A stretch of 64,000 nucleotides of DNA, taken from positions 1 to 64,000 of the forward strand of contig NZ_JAUYWA010000018.1 of assembly GCF_030689025.1 (NCBI RefSeq), written 5' to 3'. Under the pieces are notes generated by a model that was given only the letters and a program-made list of their open reading frames with translations, did no database searches and was not told the DNA's origin. Positions within the stretch are counted from its first letter, which is position 1. Each line of letters starts with the position of its first letter. Positions 16,636 to 26,003 of the stretch are shown piece after piece. The position numbers were made by a program, and so were the translations under genes. This DNA is from Oceanobacter sp. 1_MG-2023. GTDB taxonomy: Bacteria > Pseudomonadota > Gammaproteobacteria > Pseudomonadales > Oceanobacteraceae.

Positions 16636-17445
16636 ATGTCCGAATTTTTTGTTGCCCTTCCTGCGGCTGCCCTGTATCTGTTTTCTGCCTTCCGCCAGTG
16701 GCAAACCATTCGTGGTGATCGCCCGGCCAATCGTAATATGGTGCTCACCCTGGCCATGCTGGCCTCTCTCACCCATATGGGTGTACTGGTGTTCAGTGCC
16801 GCCACCAACAGTAGCGACCAGTCCGGAATCAATTTCGCCTTTTATGACATTGGCTCTGTAATCGGTCTGCTTATTACCTTGCTGTTGCTGTTTTCCAGTC
16901 TGAAAAAACCGGTAGAGAATCTGTTTGTCGGGTTATTCCCGATGATTGTGATAGTGCTGCTGGTGTCATCGCTGTCCCAGCGCCACGAGTCTTTACAGCA
17001 TCTCAGCTACGGCCTGGTCTGGCATATCATGCTCTCGATGCTGGCATACAGTGTGTTTGTGATTGCGGCAGTGCAGTCGATCCTGCTGTCCTTGCAGGAC
17101 CGTCACTTGCGCAAGCACAAGACCCATGGCCTGATCCAGGCCTTGCCACCGCTACAGACCATGGATGTGCTGCTGTTTGAGATGATCTGGCTGGGTATGA
17201 TTCTACTGACCATGGCGTTTGCCATTGGCTGGCCGAGTGTGGTGGATCTGAAAGAGCAGCATCTGATTCACAAGGTCGCTTTTGCCTCGATTGGCTGGTC
17301 GGTATTTGCCTTGCTGCTGTTTGGTCGTTATCGCTTTGGCTGGCGTGGTGTCACAGCCAGCCGCTGGACGTTAATCGGTACCGGTTTTCTGGTGCTGTCC
17401 TACTTCGGTTCCAAGTTTGTGCTGGAAGTACTGATCGATCGATAA
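16636..17445 (+). CDS. YpjD/CcsA-like cytochrome c assembly family membrane protein
   Basis: Integral membrane protein of about 269 residues with eight or so TM helices. The segment LSYGLVWHIMLSMLAYSVFVIAA at about 140 carries a conserved His, and LIHKVAFASIGWSVFALLLFGRYRFGW is typical of the CcsA/YpjD family. YpjD homologues next to ffh are common in gammaproteobacteria, which supports the call. A direct role in cytochrome c maturation is not established for YpjD. The ATG at 16636 is preceded by GGAAA; upstream codons in the same frame look noncoding. Confidence 0.85.
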   Translation: MSEFFVALPAAALYLFSAFRQWQTIRGDRPANRNMVLTLAMLASLTHMGVLVFSAATNSSDQSGINFAFYDIGSVIGLLITLLLLFSSLKKPVENLFVGLFPMIVIVLLVSSLSQRHESLQHLSYGLVWHIMLSMLAYSVFVIAAVQSILLSLQDRHLRKHKTHGLIQALPPLQTMDVLLFEMIWLGMILLTMAFAIGWPSVVDLKEQHLIHKVAFASIGWSVFALLLFGRYRFGWRGVTASRWTLIGTGFLVLSYFGSKFVLEVLIDR

Positions 17446-17454
17446 AACCAGCAA

Positions 17455-18033
17455 TCAGCGGCGCTGGCTCAGTAACTGCAAATAGTCACAGATACTGGCC
17501 ATCAGCCCCTGATACACCCAGAAAGCATCCTCGCCATCGGATTTTTTCAGTTCGGCAATGCCATTCAGCCAGCGACTCAGGCGTTTCATCACGGTTTCGA
17601 TACTCATCACCAGCCAGGCGTCATTGGCGATGAACTTGTCGACGATGTAATCCAGCCGGTCAAACGTGTGCTTCAGCAGTGGATAGCGGGTATTGAATAC
17701 CTTGCTTTGCTGTATCTCGATAAAGTGCTCGTAGGCGTCGTCACAGTAGTGTCTGGGCTTGCTGGCTTCCGCCAGATACCCAGCCTGATAGGTGGCCATC
17801 AACGAATCAAAGCCTGCCTCAAAAGCGGCCACTGAGTTAAGTGCCACAAAGGGAGACAGGATGTCGCCGACAAAATCGTAGACCTTCAATACATCCTGCA
17901 CCATCGCCTCAAAGGTCTGTGAAAAGTCGCTACCCGGCACATGGCCAGCCACCGTACGGTGAATTTCCAGCCATTCCGCCCGGGTAACAGACACGACTGC
18001 CAATTCTTTCAGAATAGTCAGCTCATTATTCAT
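17455..18033 (-). CDS. Hypothetical helical protein
   Basis: Soluble, mostly helical protein of 192 residues that I do not recognise. Notable segments are FSQTFEAMVQDVLKVYDFVGD, HYCDDAYEHFIEIQQSKVF and a Trp-rich end. There is no signal peptide, TM helix or nucleotide motif. It starts 16 bases after the stop of the YegP-like gene, so the two form an operon. It converges tightly with the YpjD-like gene (nine bases apart). Function unknown. Confidence 0.75.
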   Translation of the reverse strand: MNNELTILKELAVVSVTRAEWLEIHRTVAGHVPGSDFSQTFEAMVQDVLKVYDFVGDILSPFVALNSVAAFEAGFDSLMATYQAGYLAEASKPRHYCDDAYEHFIEIQQSKVFNTRYPLLKHTFDRLDYIVDKFIANDAWLVMSIETVMKRLSRWLNGIAELKKSDGEDAFWVYQGLMASICDYLQLLSQRR

Positions 18034-18049
18034 CGCCTTTCTCCACTTG

Positions 18050-18388
18050 TCAGGCTGTCGTCAAATCAGCAATCGCTGCAATGCAGGCGTTATCCTTGAC
18101 GGCGTGCAGAGCATTGTCGAACAACATCTGATCTCCAAATAACGCACTTTTGGCAATGATCTGGCCTTGGGTGTCCTTGATAACAAAAAAGGTCTCACCT
18201 GCCGGGGTTCGGCCTGCTGCAATCTGATGTCCCATCAACGAACCCAGCTGCACGTCCTTGATTCCTTGTTCGGCCTCGGCTTTGGTCGGGTAATCACCGC
18301 CCAACAGCAGTGAGTGGCCACGACTACTGAGCAGTTCAAACGTAAATGCCTGGCTGATCGTCGTTTTCAGTTCAAATGTCGCTGACAT
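18050..18388 (-). CDS. YegP-like (DUF1508) protein
   Basis: Protein of 112 residues with the beta-strand/helix pattern FTFELLSSRGHSLLLGGDYPTKAEAEQGI followed by a second, weaker unit ETFFVIKDTQGQIIAKSALFGDQ. This is the duplicated YegP/DUF1508 fold; the function of that family is not firmly known. It is the first gene of a two-gene operon with a hypothetical protein. Confidence 0.75.
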   Translation of the reverse strand: MSATFELKTTISQAFTFELLSSRGHSLLLGGDYPTKAEAEQGIKDVQLGSLMGHQIAAGRTPAGETFFVIKDTQGQIIAKSALFGDQMLFDNALHAVKDNACIAAIADLTTA

Positions 18389-18694
18389 AACTGGCTCCTG
18401 TAGCGTCTGACGCTATGCTTTGAATGAAGGTGTCCTTGATACGTCAGCAAGCCAGGGGCCAGGGTAAAAACCGCCCTTTTGACCTCTTTGCCCAGGGTTT
18501 CGTAGGCTTTTTTGTCATCAACCCGACAAGGCTGTCAGAAACACTCTGATACTTTGTCAATGCTGAACATCAGGCATCACATTGATTTCATGTGTCATTA
18601 TCGATTTTCTTGAACTATGCAAGGCACATCAATCCAAAGGCAGGCATGGCGACGGGTACAACATCAGCCAATAAACAAGAGAGGAGGGGAAATC
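18389..18694. other. Divergent intergenic region
   Basis: About 306 bases between the divergent YegP-like and GlsB-like genes. It must hold promoters for both, but I find no convincing -35/-10 pair, and no gene. Confidence 0.4.
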
Positions 18695-18952
18695 ATGGAG
18701 TTAGCGAATTTATTGGTGTTTTTATTCATTGGCGCGACTGCCGGATGGCTGATCAGTACGCTCAAAAAAGAAGGTGGCTTCAGGATTATTGTCAATCTGA
18801 TAATTGGTATTGTCGGGGCGTTTATTGGTGGTCTTGTCTTTGCGCTCACCGACCTTGCCGCCATTGGTTTTATTGGTTCGGCCCTGATGGCAACGGTCGG
18901 GGCATTACTCTTGCTGTACATTGGTGATGTCATGCAAAAGCCCGATCCGTAA
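18695..18952 (+). CDS. GlsB/YeaQ/YmgE family stress membrane protein
   Basis: Small inner-membrane protein of 85 residues with three TM helices: FLFIGATAGWLIS, a glycine-rich second (IVNLIIGIVGAFIGGLVFAL) and IGFIGSALMATVGALLLLYIG. The IxGxxGAxxGG pattern is the family hallmark. E. coli relatives are induced by acid or stationary-phase stress. The start is fixed by the strong RBS GAGGAGGGGA just before the ATG at 18695. Confidence 0.9.
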   Translation: MELANLLVFLFIGATAGWLISTLKKEGGFRIIVNLIIGIVGAFIGGLVFALTDLAAIGFIGSALMATVGALLLLYIGDVMQKPDP

Positions 18953-19009
18953 AAGGATCAGGCCAACCAGACACGGGACTCTGCCGGGAGCAATATTGGG
19001 TTCCTTGTG

Positions 19010-19681
19010 TCAGCTGTCAGCGAGTGCCTTGATATGGTCTGCGTAACGCTCGGCAAACGGCATAAAGTCTTCACACTGTTCATCGCTGCACAAAATATCG
19101 CCGCTCTTGATGTCATACACCCAGCCATGCAGATAAATCTTTTTGGCGGCCACCTTGGCGGCCACACAAGGATGCGTCCGAATATGGGCGACCTGCTGCA
19201 AAACGTTCTGGCTGATGGCCTCATTCAGATAACAGGTGTCTACCGGTGTATTCCAGGCGATGCCATGACGCTCACGCACAATATCCATAGCGGAACGGCA
19301 GTGCCCCAGCCATTCTTTTACGTGTGGTAAACCCTGATCCTTGATCGCCTGAATATCCAGCGCCCCCTTGATCGCGCCGCAGTCGGTATGGCCACAGATA
19401 ATTACATGGCGCACCCCGAGTACCGCAACAGCGTATTCAATGGAAGCCGTCATCCCCCCGGTGAAGTTCGAGGGTGGCGGCACAATGTTGCCGGCGTTGC
19501 GACAAATAAACAGGTCGCCAGGTTCTGAACCGGTGACCAGGTTAGGATCAATGCGGGAATCAGAACAGGTAATAAACAGGACATCCGGGCTTTGGCCATC
19601 GGCCAGCTCACCAAACAGATCTTTATTTTTCGGGTAGATGTTTTGCTGAAAATTCAGCACACCCTGCACCAGTTTTTTCAT
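19010..19681 (-). CDS. can: Beta-carbonic anhydrase
   Basis: Zinc enzyme of 223 residues that interconverts CO2 and bicarbonate. The ligands are Cys39 in TCSDSR, His98 and Cys101 in GHTDCGA, with the catalytic dyad Asp41/Arg43. GNAG-type nucleating sequence (RNAGNIVPP) follows at 61-69. The bicarbonate made here would feed the biotin-dependent pyruvate carboxylase encoded next on the same strand (a metabolic link I infer). RBS GAGGAAG precedes the ATG. A CACATC/GATGTG inverted repeat lies at 19756-19773 upstream. Confidence 0.95.
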   Translation of the reverse strand: MKKLVQGVLNFQQNIYPKNKDLFGELADGQSPDVLFITCSDSRIDPNLVTGSEPGDLFICRNAGNIVPPPSNFTGGMTASIEYAVAVLGVRHVIICGHTDCGAIKGALDIQAIKDQGLPHVKEWLGHCRSAMDIVRERHGIAWNTPVDTCYLNEAISQNVLQQVAHIRTHPCVAAKVAAKKIYLHGWVYDIKSGDILCSDEQCEDFMPFAERYADHIKALADS

Positions 19682-19843
19682 CTTTCTTCCTCAAAATGCC
19701 ATCAAGCGGTTGTTCCGATTTATAAGCCGGGAGATTACGTCACCCGCGTAATCAACACATCTCTTTTGATGTGAATCATCGGAGTCATTCCATCAGCATG
19801 GTGAGTTGGGTAGCAGATTGCCGGTGTGCGTAAACGAAGTGGC

Positions 19844-21643
19844 TCAGCCGATCTCGATCAGCACTTCGCCGGGAGTGACGCGATCCCCTTTGGTGACATA
19901 AACCGCCTGGATCACACCGGCGATATTGGCGCTGATTTCAGTCTCCATTTTCATGGCTTCTGCCACCATAACTGCCTGACCGGCTTTGACGGTATCGCCT
20001 TCCTTGACCAGCACATCCACCACATTACCTGGCATGGTGGCCGTGACGTGACCGGGTTCCGTTGCGCGTTTACGGCCTTTGCTGGCACCGTCATCAACAT
20101 ATTCATTTAACGGTTCAAAGATCACTTCTTGTGGCACGCCGTCCATACTGAGATAGATCTTGCGCTTGCCAGCCCCAAAATCACCAACGCCGGTGACTGC
20201 GATATCGTAGCTTTCGCCGTGCACATCGATAACGAACTCGGTGGCCACACCCATTTTGCTTTTGCTGTCGACATCCGCCGCCAGCAGCGCTTCGGGCATC
20301 AATGTACCGGCAGCACGCTGCTGCAGGAATTCACGCCCCAGATCCGGGAACATGGCAAAGGTCAGTACGTCTTCGTCATTCAGGGCCAACTCGCCGATAT
20401 CGGCTTTCAGGCGCGCCATTTCGGCATCCAGCAAATCCGCCGGACGGGTTTCAATAATACCTTCCGTACCAATCGCTTGCTGTTGCAGTTCGGCGTTCAC
20501 GGCCGCCGGTGCCTTGCCGTATCCCCCTTGCAGGTAACGTTTGACTTCGTTGGTGATGGTTTTGTAACGCTCCCCCGCCAACACGTTGTATACCGCCTGG
20601 GTGCCGACAATCTGAGAAGTCGGCGTCACCAGAGGAGGGAAGCCGAGGTCTTCACGTACCCGTGGAATTTCTGCAAATACATCGCGAATCCGGTCGAGGG
20701 CATTCTGTTCTTTCAACTGGTTGGCGAGGTTGGACATCATGCCCCCGGGCACCTGGTTGATTTGCACCGAGACATCTTCACGGGTGAACTCGGATTCAAA
20801 CTGGTGGTATTTTTTGCGCACATCACGGAAGTAATCGGCGATCTCGCCCAGCCCTTCCAGATCCAGCCCGGTATCGTATTCGGTGCCTTTCAGCGCGGCC
20901 ACCTGTGATTCACAGGCCGGATGGCTGGTACCACTGGCAAAGGAAGAAATCGCGGTATCTATCCGGTCGACACCGGCTTCAATCGCTTTCATCTGACACA
21001 GCGGCGCCAGACCGGAAGTGCTGTGGCTGTGGATCACTATATCTACGTCCACCGCTTCTTTCAGCGCCTTGACCAGGTCATAAGTGCCATACGGTGTCAG
21101 CAGACCGGCCATGTCTTTAATGGCAACGGAGTCGGCTCCCATATTGACCAGATCCTTGGCTTGCTGCACAAACAGATCCAGCGTGTGTACCGGACTGGTG
21201 GTGTAACAGATAGTGCCCTGGGCGTGTTTGCCTGCGGCCTTGACCGCTTTCATCGCGGTTTCGAGGTTGCGCAGGTCGTTCAAGGCATCAAAAACCCGGA
21301 ATACATCCATGCCGTTTGCTGCCGCTTTATGGACAAATGCCTCAACCACATCATCGGCGTAATGGCGGTAGCCGAGCAGGTTCTGGCCTCGCAGCAGCAT
21401 TTGCAAACGGCTGTTGGGTAACGCCGCCCGCAGTTGGCGCAAGCGTTCCCAGGGGTCTTCTTTCAGAAAACGGACGCAAGCATCAAACGTTGCCCCACCC
21501 CAGACTTCCAGCGACCAGAATCCGGCTTGATCCATTTTTTCACAGATCGGCAGCATGTCTTCGGTACGCAGGCGGGTAGCAATCAGCGACTGGTGAGCAT
21601 CACGCAGCGTGACATCGGTTACCTGTACTGGCTTCTTGGTCAT
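19844..21643 (-). CDS. pycB: Pyruvate carboxylase subunit B (OadA-type, biotin-carrying)
   Basis: Carboxyltransferase subunit of 599 residues. The N-terminal DRE-TIM-like barrel begins VTDVTLRDAHQSLIATR, and a C-terminal biotinyl domain contains EAMKMETE with the biotinylated Lys. Its partner upstream is a biotin carboxylase, the arrangement of the two-subunit pyruvate carboxylase of Pseudomonas, which makes oxaloacetate from pyruvate. An oxaloacetate decarboxylase role is less likely because the oadB and oadG membrane subunits are absent. I take the ATG at 21643, preceded by GAGGAGA, over a TTG at 21649. It starts 15 bases after the pycA stop. Confidence 0.92.
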   Translation of the reverse strand: MTKKPVQVTDVTLRDAHQSLIATRLRTEDMLPICEKMDQAGFWSLEVWGGATFDACVRFLKEDPWERLRQLRAALPNSRLQMLLRGQNLLGYRHYADDVVEAFVHKAAANGMDVFRVFDALNDLRNLETAMKAVKAAGKHAQGTICYTTSPVHTLDLFVQQAKDLVNMGADSVAIKDMAGLLTPYGTYDLVKALKEAVDVDIVIHSHSTSGLAPLCQMKAIEAGVDRIDTAISSFASGTSHPACESQVAALKGTEYDTGLDLEGLGEIADYFRDVRKKYHQFESEFTREDVSVQINQVPGGMMSNLANQLKEQNALDRIRDVFAEIPRVREDLGFPPLVTPTSQIVGTQAVYNVLAGERYKTITNEVKRYLQGGYGKAPAAVNAELQQQAIGTEGIIETRPADLLDAEMARLKADIGELALNDEDVLTFAMFPDLGREFLQQRAAGTLMPEALLAADVDSKSKMGVATEFVIDVHGESYDIAVTGVGDFGAGKRKIYLSMDGVPQEVIFEPLNEYVDDGASKGRKRATEPGHVTATMPGNVVDVLVKEGDTVKAGQAVMVAEAMKMETEISANIAGVIQAVYVTKGDRVTPGEVLIEIG

Positions 21644-21658
21644 GTTCAATCTCCTCGA

Positions 21659-23074
21659 TTAGGCGGCCATATGGGCTGCGATGGCCGCGGCCAGCGCCAG
21701 GGCAATTTCACTGGGGTCTCGTTTTTCTGAGTAGTTCATCAGCTCAGGATGGCTGGGTACAAAACTGGTATCAAACACCGCTTTTTCAAAATCTGGATGA
21801 GCCAGAATCTGCTGGTAATAAGGTGCTGTGGTTTTGACTCCGCGCAAACGCATATCATCGATGGCCCGTTTACCCCGGGCGATCACTTCTTCCCAGGTCA
21901 AGGCCCAGCAAATCAGCTTCAGACACATGGAATCGTAATGAGGCGGAATGTCGTAACCGGTGTATATCGCTGTATCTACCCGAACCCCCGGGCCACCCGG
22001 CGCGTAGTAATGGGTGATATGACCGAAGCTGGGCAAAAAGTCGTTTTTGGGGTCTTCGGCATTGATACGGAACTGCAAGGCAAAGCCGCGATAACTGATG
22101 TCTTGCTGACGGTAACTGAGCGGTAAACCCGCAGCGATACGCAGCTGTTCGCGCACAATATCGACGCCGGTAATCTGCTCGGTAATGGTGTGCTCTACCT
22201 GAACCCGCGTGTTCATTTCCATGAAATACACCTTGTTGCCGGTCAGCAGGAACTCAACCGTACCGGCATTTTCATAGCCCACCGCAGCGGCGGCCTTGAC
22301 GGCAAGAGTGCCCACATACTCACGCTGCTCCGGCGTGAGTTGTGGGCTGGGTGCAATCTCAATCAGTTTCTGGTTGCGACGCTGGATCGAACAGTCGCGT
22401 TCGTACAGATGTATGACATTCCCCTGGCTGTCGGCCAGAATCTGTACTTCGATATGGCGGGGATTAACGATGCACTTTTCCAGAAATACATCGGCAGAAC
22501 CAAAGGCCTTGGTCGCTTCGGATATGACTCGGGGGTACTGCTGGCGTAATTCTTCCGGGCTGTCGCAGCGGCGAATCCCCCGACCACCACCACCGGAAGT
22601 GGCCTTGATCATCACCGGGTAGCCGACCTCTTCTGCCAGCGTTAACGCTTCGCTAATGTCTGCCAGATTACCGTCGGAACCGGGCGTAACCGGCACACCC
22701 GCCGCCCGCATCGAATCACGGGCCTGGGTTTTGTCACCCATGCCATGAATCACCGCCGATTTGGGGCCAATAAAGGTAACGCCTTTTGCTTCACAAAGGC
22801 GGGCAAATTCCGCGTTTTCAGACAAAAAACCGTAACCGGGATGGATGGCATCACAACCGGTCGAGACTGCCAGATTCACCAGTCGCAGAGGGTCCAGATA
22901 ACCCGCTAACGGATCGTCCCCTAACGAGTAGGCTTCGTCCGCTCGTTTGACATGCAGGCCATAACGATCGGGTTCGGTGTAGATGGCAACCGAGCGAATT
23001 CCCATTTCGGCGCAAGCGCGCACAATACGCACTGCAATTTCGCCACGGTTGGCGATCAGTACCTTCTTCAACAT
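21659..23074 (-). CDS. pycA: Pyruvate carboxylase subunit A (biotin carboxylase)
   Basis: ATP-grasp biotin carboxylase of 471 residues. It starts LKKVLIANRGEIAVRIVRAC; the glycine-rich ATP loop SGGGGRGIRR is at about 164-173, and the catalytic EMNTRVQVEHTITE at about 290-303. It carboxylates the biotin on PycB, so the pair replenishes oxaloacetate. It could be mistaken for AccC, but the coupling to an OadA-type gene points to pyruvate carboxylase. A perfect palindrome lies 48 bases upstream of the ATG, a plausible regulator site. Confidence 0.92.
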   Translation of the reverse strand: MLKKVLIANRGEIAVRIVRACAEMGIRSVAIYTEPDRYGLHVKRADEAYSLGDDPLAGYLDPLRLVNLAVSTGCDAIHPGYGFLSENAEFARLCEAKGVTFIGPKSAVIHGMGDKTQARDSMRAAGVPVTPGSDGNLADISEALTLAEEVGYPVMIKATSGGGGRGIRRCDSPEELRQQYPRVISEATKAFGSADVFLEKCIVNPRHIEVQILADSQGNVIHLYERDCSIQRRNQKLIEIAPSPQLTPEQREYVGTLAVKAAAAVGYENAGTVEFLLTGNKVYFMEMNTRVQVEHTITEQITGVDIVREQLRIAAGLPLSYRQQDISYRGFALQFRINAEDPKNDFLPSFGHITHYYAPGGPGVRVDTAIYTGYDIPPHYDSMCLKLICWALTWEEVIARGKRAIDDMRLRGVKTTAPYYQQILAHPDFEKAVFDTSFVPSHPELMNYSEKRDPSEIALALAAAIAAHMAA

Positions 23075-23121
23075 GAGTCAAGCCTCGAACATGGTTGATG
23101 GGTTCACCCTACGACACTCGT

Positions 23122-23142
23122 ATATCAATCCAAAATTGATAT
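23122..23142. promoter_or_regulatory. Perfect palindrome upstream of pycA
   Basis: ATATCAAT-CCAAA-ATTGATAT has two perfect 8-bp arms around a 5-base spacer and lies 48-68 bases before the pycA start. The shape suits a dimeric regulator; the regulator is unknown. Confidence 0.45.
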
Positions 23143-23490
23143 TATTTTAGTCAGCCATAAGCTTTACCTTATAGACAAGCTGCAACTATGGACTCAACAA
23201 AGCCCGGCAGAACCAGTTCTGTTCAACGATGGTGTCAGCCTCTTCTCTATAGCCGTTACCCTGATGACTGATGACCACCGATTGCCCAACAACAGCCACA
23301 TCACCATGACAGGGCAACCGGCCAGCAGCTTGACCTGACGCAATCAGCCCCGGTCTTGACGTCATAACGGCCTGAATATGAACAAACACATCCACTCATT
23401 CAGGCCGGTTCAGGTCATCACCGGAGGTGAGACAGAGAGGAGCAAGAGCTAAAAAGCGGAGACAGAACCAACCGCAGAACGGGCAGGTCG

Positions 23491-23520
23491 CCGCCCTGAT
23501 TCCGTGCAACTGCATCATAA
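23491..23520 (+). repeat. 30-bp conserved element, copy A
   Basis: Begins CCGCCCTGATTCCGTGCA and ends TGCATCATAA. It matches copy B at 31671-31700 at 27 of 30 positions in the same orientation, with a shared GCCAT four to five bases further on. The core GTGCA-AC-TGCAT is palindromic. Confidence 0.7.
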
Positions 23521-23679
23521 GCGGGCCATGGTTCAGTTATGACATCGGTAAATTATATTTATGCAAAGTGCTTTCGTAATGGCTAAAAGACATCTCGAAA
23601 AATAAAGAAACTGACTATTAAACAAACAATAAAGCCAGCATTTAAAAACGGAAAACCGGTCAACCATTGATTAATAAAA

Positions 23680-24678
23680 TCAGAAACCACCGCTTATAAT
23701 AATCACCAACAATGGCACCAAAAACAGCAATACCGAAAGAACCAGCAACAAGAACAATGGCTGCCAGCTTTCACCCAGCAGATTCGCGAACTGGATTTTT
23801 GCACCCAGGCCAACCATCGCCGTTACCAAAAAAACAGTGGATAATTCTTCTGCCAACCATTTGACCTGATCACCAATAAGCCCCAGTGCATTAAGCGTTA
23901 CAATAGCAGCAAATGCGTATAGGAAACCGGGCAAGCCATTACCATGATCGCTGTTTGATTTCTGCCAAATGGCAATAATCGCAATCACCGGCACCAGCGC
24001 CGCAACACGCAACATCTTGGTATAAATGGCAACATCACCCACCGTATCGGAAATAGCGTAACCAGCCCCGGCTACCTGGGCGACATCATGAATGGATATA
24101 CCGATCAAGACACCGGCACTTTGAGCGTTAATACCCAGTACATCCACCAGAAATGGATAACTGATCATGGCAATACTACCGATTCCGGTGACGCTGGCAG
24201 CAATATAAGGAAGAATCCGGGACGTCCCCTGACGAGCACTCAATACTGCCGCCACTGCCATCGCAGCTGACGCGCCGCAAATAGCCACCGCTGCGCCACC
24301 AATCAGCCAGCACTCCGTCGGTAGCCGTAACCAGCGACCAATCACCCAGGCCAACAGAATTGTCAGCGGAACACTCAGACTCACCAACAATACCGGGGTC
24401 CAGCCAAGCGCCAGCACCTGATGCAAATCCAGTCTCACTCCCAGCAATACCACCCCCAGTTTCAGAATATTCTGCCGACTGAATTCTATGCCACTGTAGA
24501 GTGGATATTCCCGCGCTGGAGCACCAATAACATAGCCAAGAAAAAGCGCCAGAATCAGTGATGGCACACCCCAAAAAGGCGATGAAAAAACAGCTGCCAT
24601 ACCCAGAGCCAGACAGAGAGCAAAACCAGGAATAATCGAGCCTTGTGAGCTGAGCAGGGTATAAAGTCGGAAACCCAC
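23680..24678 (-). CDS. YeiH/TauZ-family putative sulfate (sulfite) exporter
   Basis: Integral membrane protein of 332 residues with about ten TM helices, of the UPF0324/PF03601 family. Typical segments are SRQNILKLGVVLLGVRL, ICGASAAMAVAAV and GISIHDVAQVAGAGYAI. In taurine degraders such as Paracoccus a member (TauZ) is proposed to export sulfite or sulfate released by desulfonation. It starts with GTG and is divergent from a LysR gene, the usual YeiE/YeiH-type arrangement. Together with two FMN-type monooxygenases nearby, this suggests disposal of inorganic sulfur, but transport is unproven here. Confidence 0.85.
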   Translation of the reverse strand: MGFRLYTLLSSQGSIIPGFALCLALGMAAVFSSPFWGVPSLILALFLGYVIGAPAREYPLYSGIEFSRQNILKLGVVLLGVRLDLHQVLALGWTPVLLVSLSVPLTILLAWVIGRWLRLPTECWLIGGAAVAICGASAAMAVAAVLSARQGTSRILPYIAASVTGIGSIAMISYPFLVDVLGINAQSAGVLIGISIHDVAQVAGAGYAISDTVGDVAIYTKMLRVAALVPVIAIIAIWQKSNSDHGNGLPGFLYAFAAIVTLNALGLIGDQVKWLAEELSTVFLVTAMVGLGAKIQFANLLGESWQPLFLLLVLSVLLFLVPLLVIIISGGF

Positions 24679-24921
24679 GGAGTGATCCTTAAACAGTGAT
24701 TTGAGATCCGGTTATTGCAGATATTGTGCCACCCGAAAACATCACCCAATCCGCGCTCCAGCAGCGATATAAACAAGGAAGAAAAAGCCTCAAACAGCGT
24801 AAAAAAACGCTGCAAAAAAGAGCAACAACAGTCTGTTTATATTCCAGGCACGGTTAATGCTTCAGTTAATATTCAAACGTATCCGCGGTTCCCTGAACTC
24901 ATCAATGTACTGGAATATTTT

Positions 24922-25824
24922 ATGCCCGTTACACTACGCCAACTGGAAATTTTTTCGTCGGTCGTCAAAAACGGAAGCTTCAGCGACGCGGCAAAAGAAC
25001 TCAATCTGTCGCAACCGGCGGTCAGCATGTCGGTCTCGCAACTCGAAAATATTCTGGGAGAGCGGGTCTTTGATCGCGTCGATCGTACTCTGTTACTCAA
25101 TGATCGAGGCCGGGCCATATTACCCCTGGCGGTTGAGCTGTGCTCCCGCGCCAGTGAAATAGAAACCGGCCCCAATACGCACCTGACACAACAGGTTGGC
25201 TCATTAAAAATAGGAGCCAGCTCGACTATTGGCAATTATTTATTACCGGTCATATTGGGAGGGTTTATCAAGCAACATACAAAAGTCAATATTCGCCTGA
25301 ATTCAAGTAATACGGAACAGGCACTGGAAGATTTATCTTCTTTTAAAATTGATATTGCTTTTATTGAAGGCATCAGTGTCGCTCCGGAATTACAGGCATT
25401 TCCCTGGCGACAGGATAATCTGGTTATTGTGGCACATCCGAATCATTCACTAGCAAAACACCCACCGTCCAATGTCCATGATTTACTTGACAAGCCTGAC
25501 TGGATATTACGTGAATCCGGTTCCGGTACCCGTACCATATTCGAGAATTCATTACGTGATCATTTACATGAATTAAAAGTCTATCTTGAATTAGGGCATA
25601 CCGAAGCGATTAAAACAGCAGTCGCCAGTGGATTGGGCGTCAGTTGCCTGTCGATTACCGCCGTCAAGGCCATGATCGATCACGGTGATCTGGCAGCGGT
25701 GGCAGTACCTTTTCTGGATTTGAAACGGAACCTGTATATCGTGGTGCACAAAGACAAATATCGTAGCCGTTTAATGAATGCGTTTTTGCGCTTCTGCGAA
25801 GACTGGTCCGCCAATACGGCATAA
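24922..25824 (+). CDS. LysR-family regulator divergent from the exporter gene
   Basis: Transcription factor of 300 residues. The N-terminal winged helix (VTLRQLEIFSSVVKNGSFSDAAKELNLSQPAVS) is followed by an effector domain with GASSTIGNYLLP at about 98. It resembles the CysB/YeiE/CbbR class. I take the ATG at 24922, where the HTH begins; upstream in-frame codons look noncoding. It probably regulates the divergent exporter gene and possibly the monooxygenase operon it faces. The 243-base divergent region has no obvious dyad. Confidence 0.9.
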   Translation: MPVTLRQLEIFSSVVKNGSFSDAAKELNLSQPAVSMSVSQLENILGERVFDRVDRTLLLNDRGRAILPLAVELCSRASEIETGPNTHLTQQVGSLKIGASSTIGNYLLPVILGGFIKQHTKVNIRLNSSNTEQALEDLSSFKIDIAFIEGISVAPELQAFPWRQDNLVIVAHPNHSLAKHPPSNVHDLLDKPDWILRESGSGTRTIFENSLRDHLHELKVYLELGHTEAIKTAVASGLGVSCLSITAVKAMIDHGDLAAVAVPFLDLKRNLYIVVHKDKYRSRLMNAFLRFCEDWSANTA

Positions 25825-26003
25825 CCCTTTCCCGCCATCTCGGCTGACTCAAGTCAGCCCATCCCGGCGCCCGGCCAATCAGCAAAAACTCAGCCGCTGC
25901 CGACATAAGATTGTTACTGTCTCCTACTGTCTCCAGGCACCCATGCTCAGCACAGGCGGTGCCTGGCAACGCCTGATGCAGAAAGTGCCCGGCCCAGAAT
26001 CAA

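Larger units (their letters stand above)
23075..23679. other. Long intergenic region between pycA and yeiH
   Basis: About 605 bases without a convincing gene. It contains the palindrome at 23122-23142 near pycA and one copy of a 30-bp repeat at 23491-23520. The last 150 bases before the exporter stop are very AT-rich. A short minus-strand frame at 23186-23395 has no RBS and no recognisable sequence. Confidence 0.5.

Noticed and set aside
19756-19773. Inverted repeat CACATC/GATGTG upstream of the carbonic anhydrase gene
   Set aside because: Short arms and no match to a known operator; left out of the feature list as probably chance.
19844-23074. Sodium-pumping oxaloacetate decarboxylase
   Set aside because: An OadA-like subunit is present but the membrane subunits are absent and a biotin carboxylase partner is encoded instead, so pyruvate carboxylase fits better.
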